Source: Coriobacteriaceae bacterium (GTDB taxonomy: Bacteria; Actinomycetota; Coriobacteriia; Coriobacteriales; Eggerthellaceae). From it: a stretch of DNA of 5,749 nt. This document shows positions 4,933 to 5,749 of the stretch, piece by piece (positions within the stretch are counted from its first letter, which is position 1; every line of letters starts with the position of its first letter). Position numbers and translations under genes: made by a program. A model generated the notes under the pieces. It searched no databases. It saw only the letters and a program-made list of their open reading frames with translations, and had not been told where the DNA came from. The stretch is taken from positions 1-5,749 of the forward strand of contig SFII01000104.1 in the NCBI GenBank assembly GCA_004555335.1, read 5' to 3'.

Positions 4933-5749
4933 GCGGGGTTGACGTGCACCATCACGTGCTTGATCTGCGGAAAGACCTTCTCTTCGTGATCGTGGACCTT
5001 CTGGGCGATCTCGTGCGCTTCTAAGACCGTCAGGTACGGGTCGACGGCGATTTCCAGGTCAACATAGGCGCGGTTGCCGAAGCGGCGCGTCATCAGCGCA
5101 TCGACGCGGATCACGCCTTCCTGGGATTGGGCCACTTCCAAGATAGCCTGCTCGGTTTCGGGGCTGCAGGGGGTGTCGACCATGTTGTCGATGGCGCTTT
5201 TGACGATATCCCATGCGGCTTTCAGGATGAATGCGCAGATGACGATGGATGCCAGGCAGTCGCCGGCAGGGAAGCCCAGCATGGTGGCGCCGATGCCCGC
5301 GAGGGCGCCGATGGAGGAAAGGGCATCGCTGCGATGGTGCCAGGCGTCGGCCTCGAAGGCTTCCGAATGGATGCGCTGTGCGGTGGTATGCACGTAGCGG
5401 TACATGGCTTCCTTAGAAAGGATGGACACCACTGCCGCTCCCAGGGCGATGAAGCCGGGCTCGGGCGCCTGCAGGTAGCTGCCGTCGATCAGTGCGGAGA
5501 TGCCGTTGTAGCCGATGCCGATGCCCGTTGCCGCCAGGAAGCATCCTAAAAGCAGGCTTGCCACGCATTCGAAGCGCTCGTGGCCGTAGGGATGCTTTCC
5601 GTCTGCCTCCTTCTGCGAAACGCGCACTCCGATGAGCGCGATGAAGGTGGAGAGCACGTCGGAAAGCGAATGGACCGCGTCGGATACCATGGCGGCGGAT
5701 TGGCCGATCAGGCCTGCGAGGAGCTTGAATGCTGCAAGGGCCGCGTTGC
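4929..5749 (-). CDS. Cation diffusion facilitator transporter (partial, N-terminus beyond right edge)
   Basis: Divalent metal/proton antiporter of the CDF family; 272 residues are visible and a short N-terminal piece is cut off. The visible start (NAALAAFKLLAGLIGQSAAM) is the end of helix 1 and the entry to helix 2. The frame is open to the edge, so the ATG at 5690 is internal. Helix 2 carries SDAVHSLSD, with the metal-site residues His and Asp in an HxxxD pattern. The loop HPYGHERFE follows, then helices 3 and 4. Helix 5 carries DAWHHRSDALSS, again HxxxD, and helix 6 precedes the C-terminal cytoplasmic dimer domain (about the last 90 residues, ending KHVMVHVNPA). The HxxxD pattern in both helices fits zinc-type members more than manganese-type ones, but metal choice cannot be fixed from sequence. 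It ends at TAA 4931-4929, inside the stop of the convergent PQ-loop gene. Confidence 0.92.
   Translation of the reverse strand, partial: NAALAAFKLLAGLIGQSAAMVSDAVHSLSDVLSTFIALIGVRVSQKEADGKHPYGHERFECVASLLLGCFLAATGIGIGYNGISALIDGSYLQAPEPGFIALGAAVVSILSKEAMYRYVHTTAQRIHSEAFEADAWHHRSDALSSIGALAGIGATMLGFPAGDCLASIVICAFILKAAWDIVKSAIDNMVDTPCSPETEQAILEVAQSQEGVIRVDALMTRRFGNRAYVDLEIAVDPYLTVLEAHEIAQKVHDHEEKVFPQIKHVMVHVNPA

Noticed and set aside
5127..5549. Plus-strand open frame inside the cation transporter
   Set aside because: It is antisense to a clear CDF gene, Gly/Asp/Ala-rich, and has no family signal.

Overview
The window is GC-rich, gene-dense bacterial DNA with G/C-ending codons and several non-ATG starts (GTG, TTG). 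The gene content fits a strictly anaerobic or gut-type actinobacterium, most likely class Coriobacteriia (Eggerthellaceae/Slackia-like). This rests on the aldo/keto reductase with a ferredoxin-like tail, the zinc-ribbon single-pass membrane protein and the style of the monoacylglycerol-lipase-like hydrolase. It is an inference from protein character, not from a marker gene.

Left part (1-1900): the last 20 codons of an unknown plus-strand gene end at 63. A factor-independent terminator for the opposite strand follows. Next comes a minus-strand gene for a 201-residue zinc-ribbon, single-pass membrane protein (159-764), with a clear GTG start, SD and perfect TATAAT box. Diverging from it is a plus-strand alpha/beta hydrolase of the monoacylglycerol lipase type (855-1811), closed by its own hairpin terminator.

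Middle (1900-4303): a convergent gap of 282 bases holds two separate terminators, one per strand. On the minus strand lies a two-gene operon: a nucleoid-associated protein of the NdpA/YejK (NA37) family (3242-4303), then an aldo/keto reductase with a C-terminal 2x[4Fe-4S] domain (2094-3230). The SD of the second gene overlaps the stop codon of the first. The reductase reading frame is cut by one in-frame TAA at codon 224, and everything on both sides is otherwise intact.

Right part (4304-5749): about 320 bases separate ndpA from a divergent gene. This stretch carries a possible small ORF or frameshifted remnant and a short palindrome. Then comes a 103-residue three-helix PQ-loop/SemiSWEET-like protein with a TTG start (4621-4932). 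Its stop codon overlaps, tail to tail, the stop codon of a cation diffusion facilitator transporter that runs off the right edge on the minus strand.

The genes do not form one obvious pathway; they look like ordinary chromosomal housekeeping and accessory genes. I see no mobile element, CRISPR array, tRNA or rRNA. The points most worth a second look are the interrupted reductase, the possible broken gene ahead of ndpA, the repeated Thr-Ile motifs in the zinc-ribbon protein, and the Cys/Asp tail of the hydrolase.
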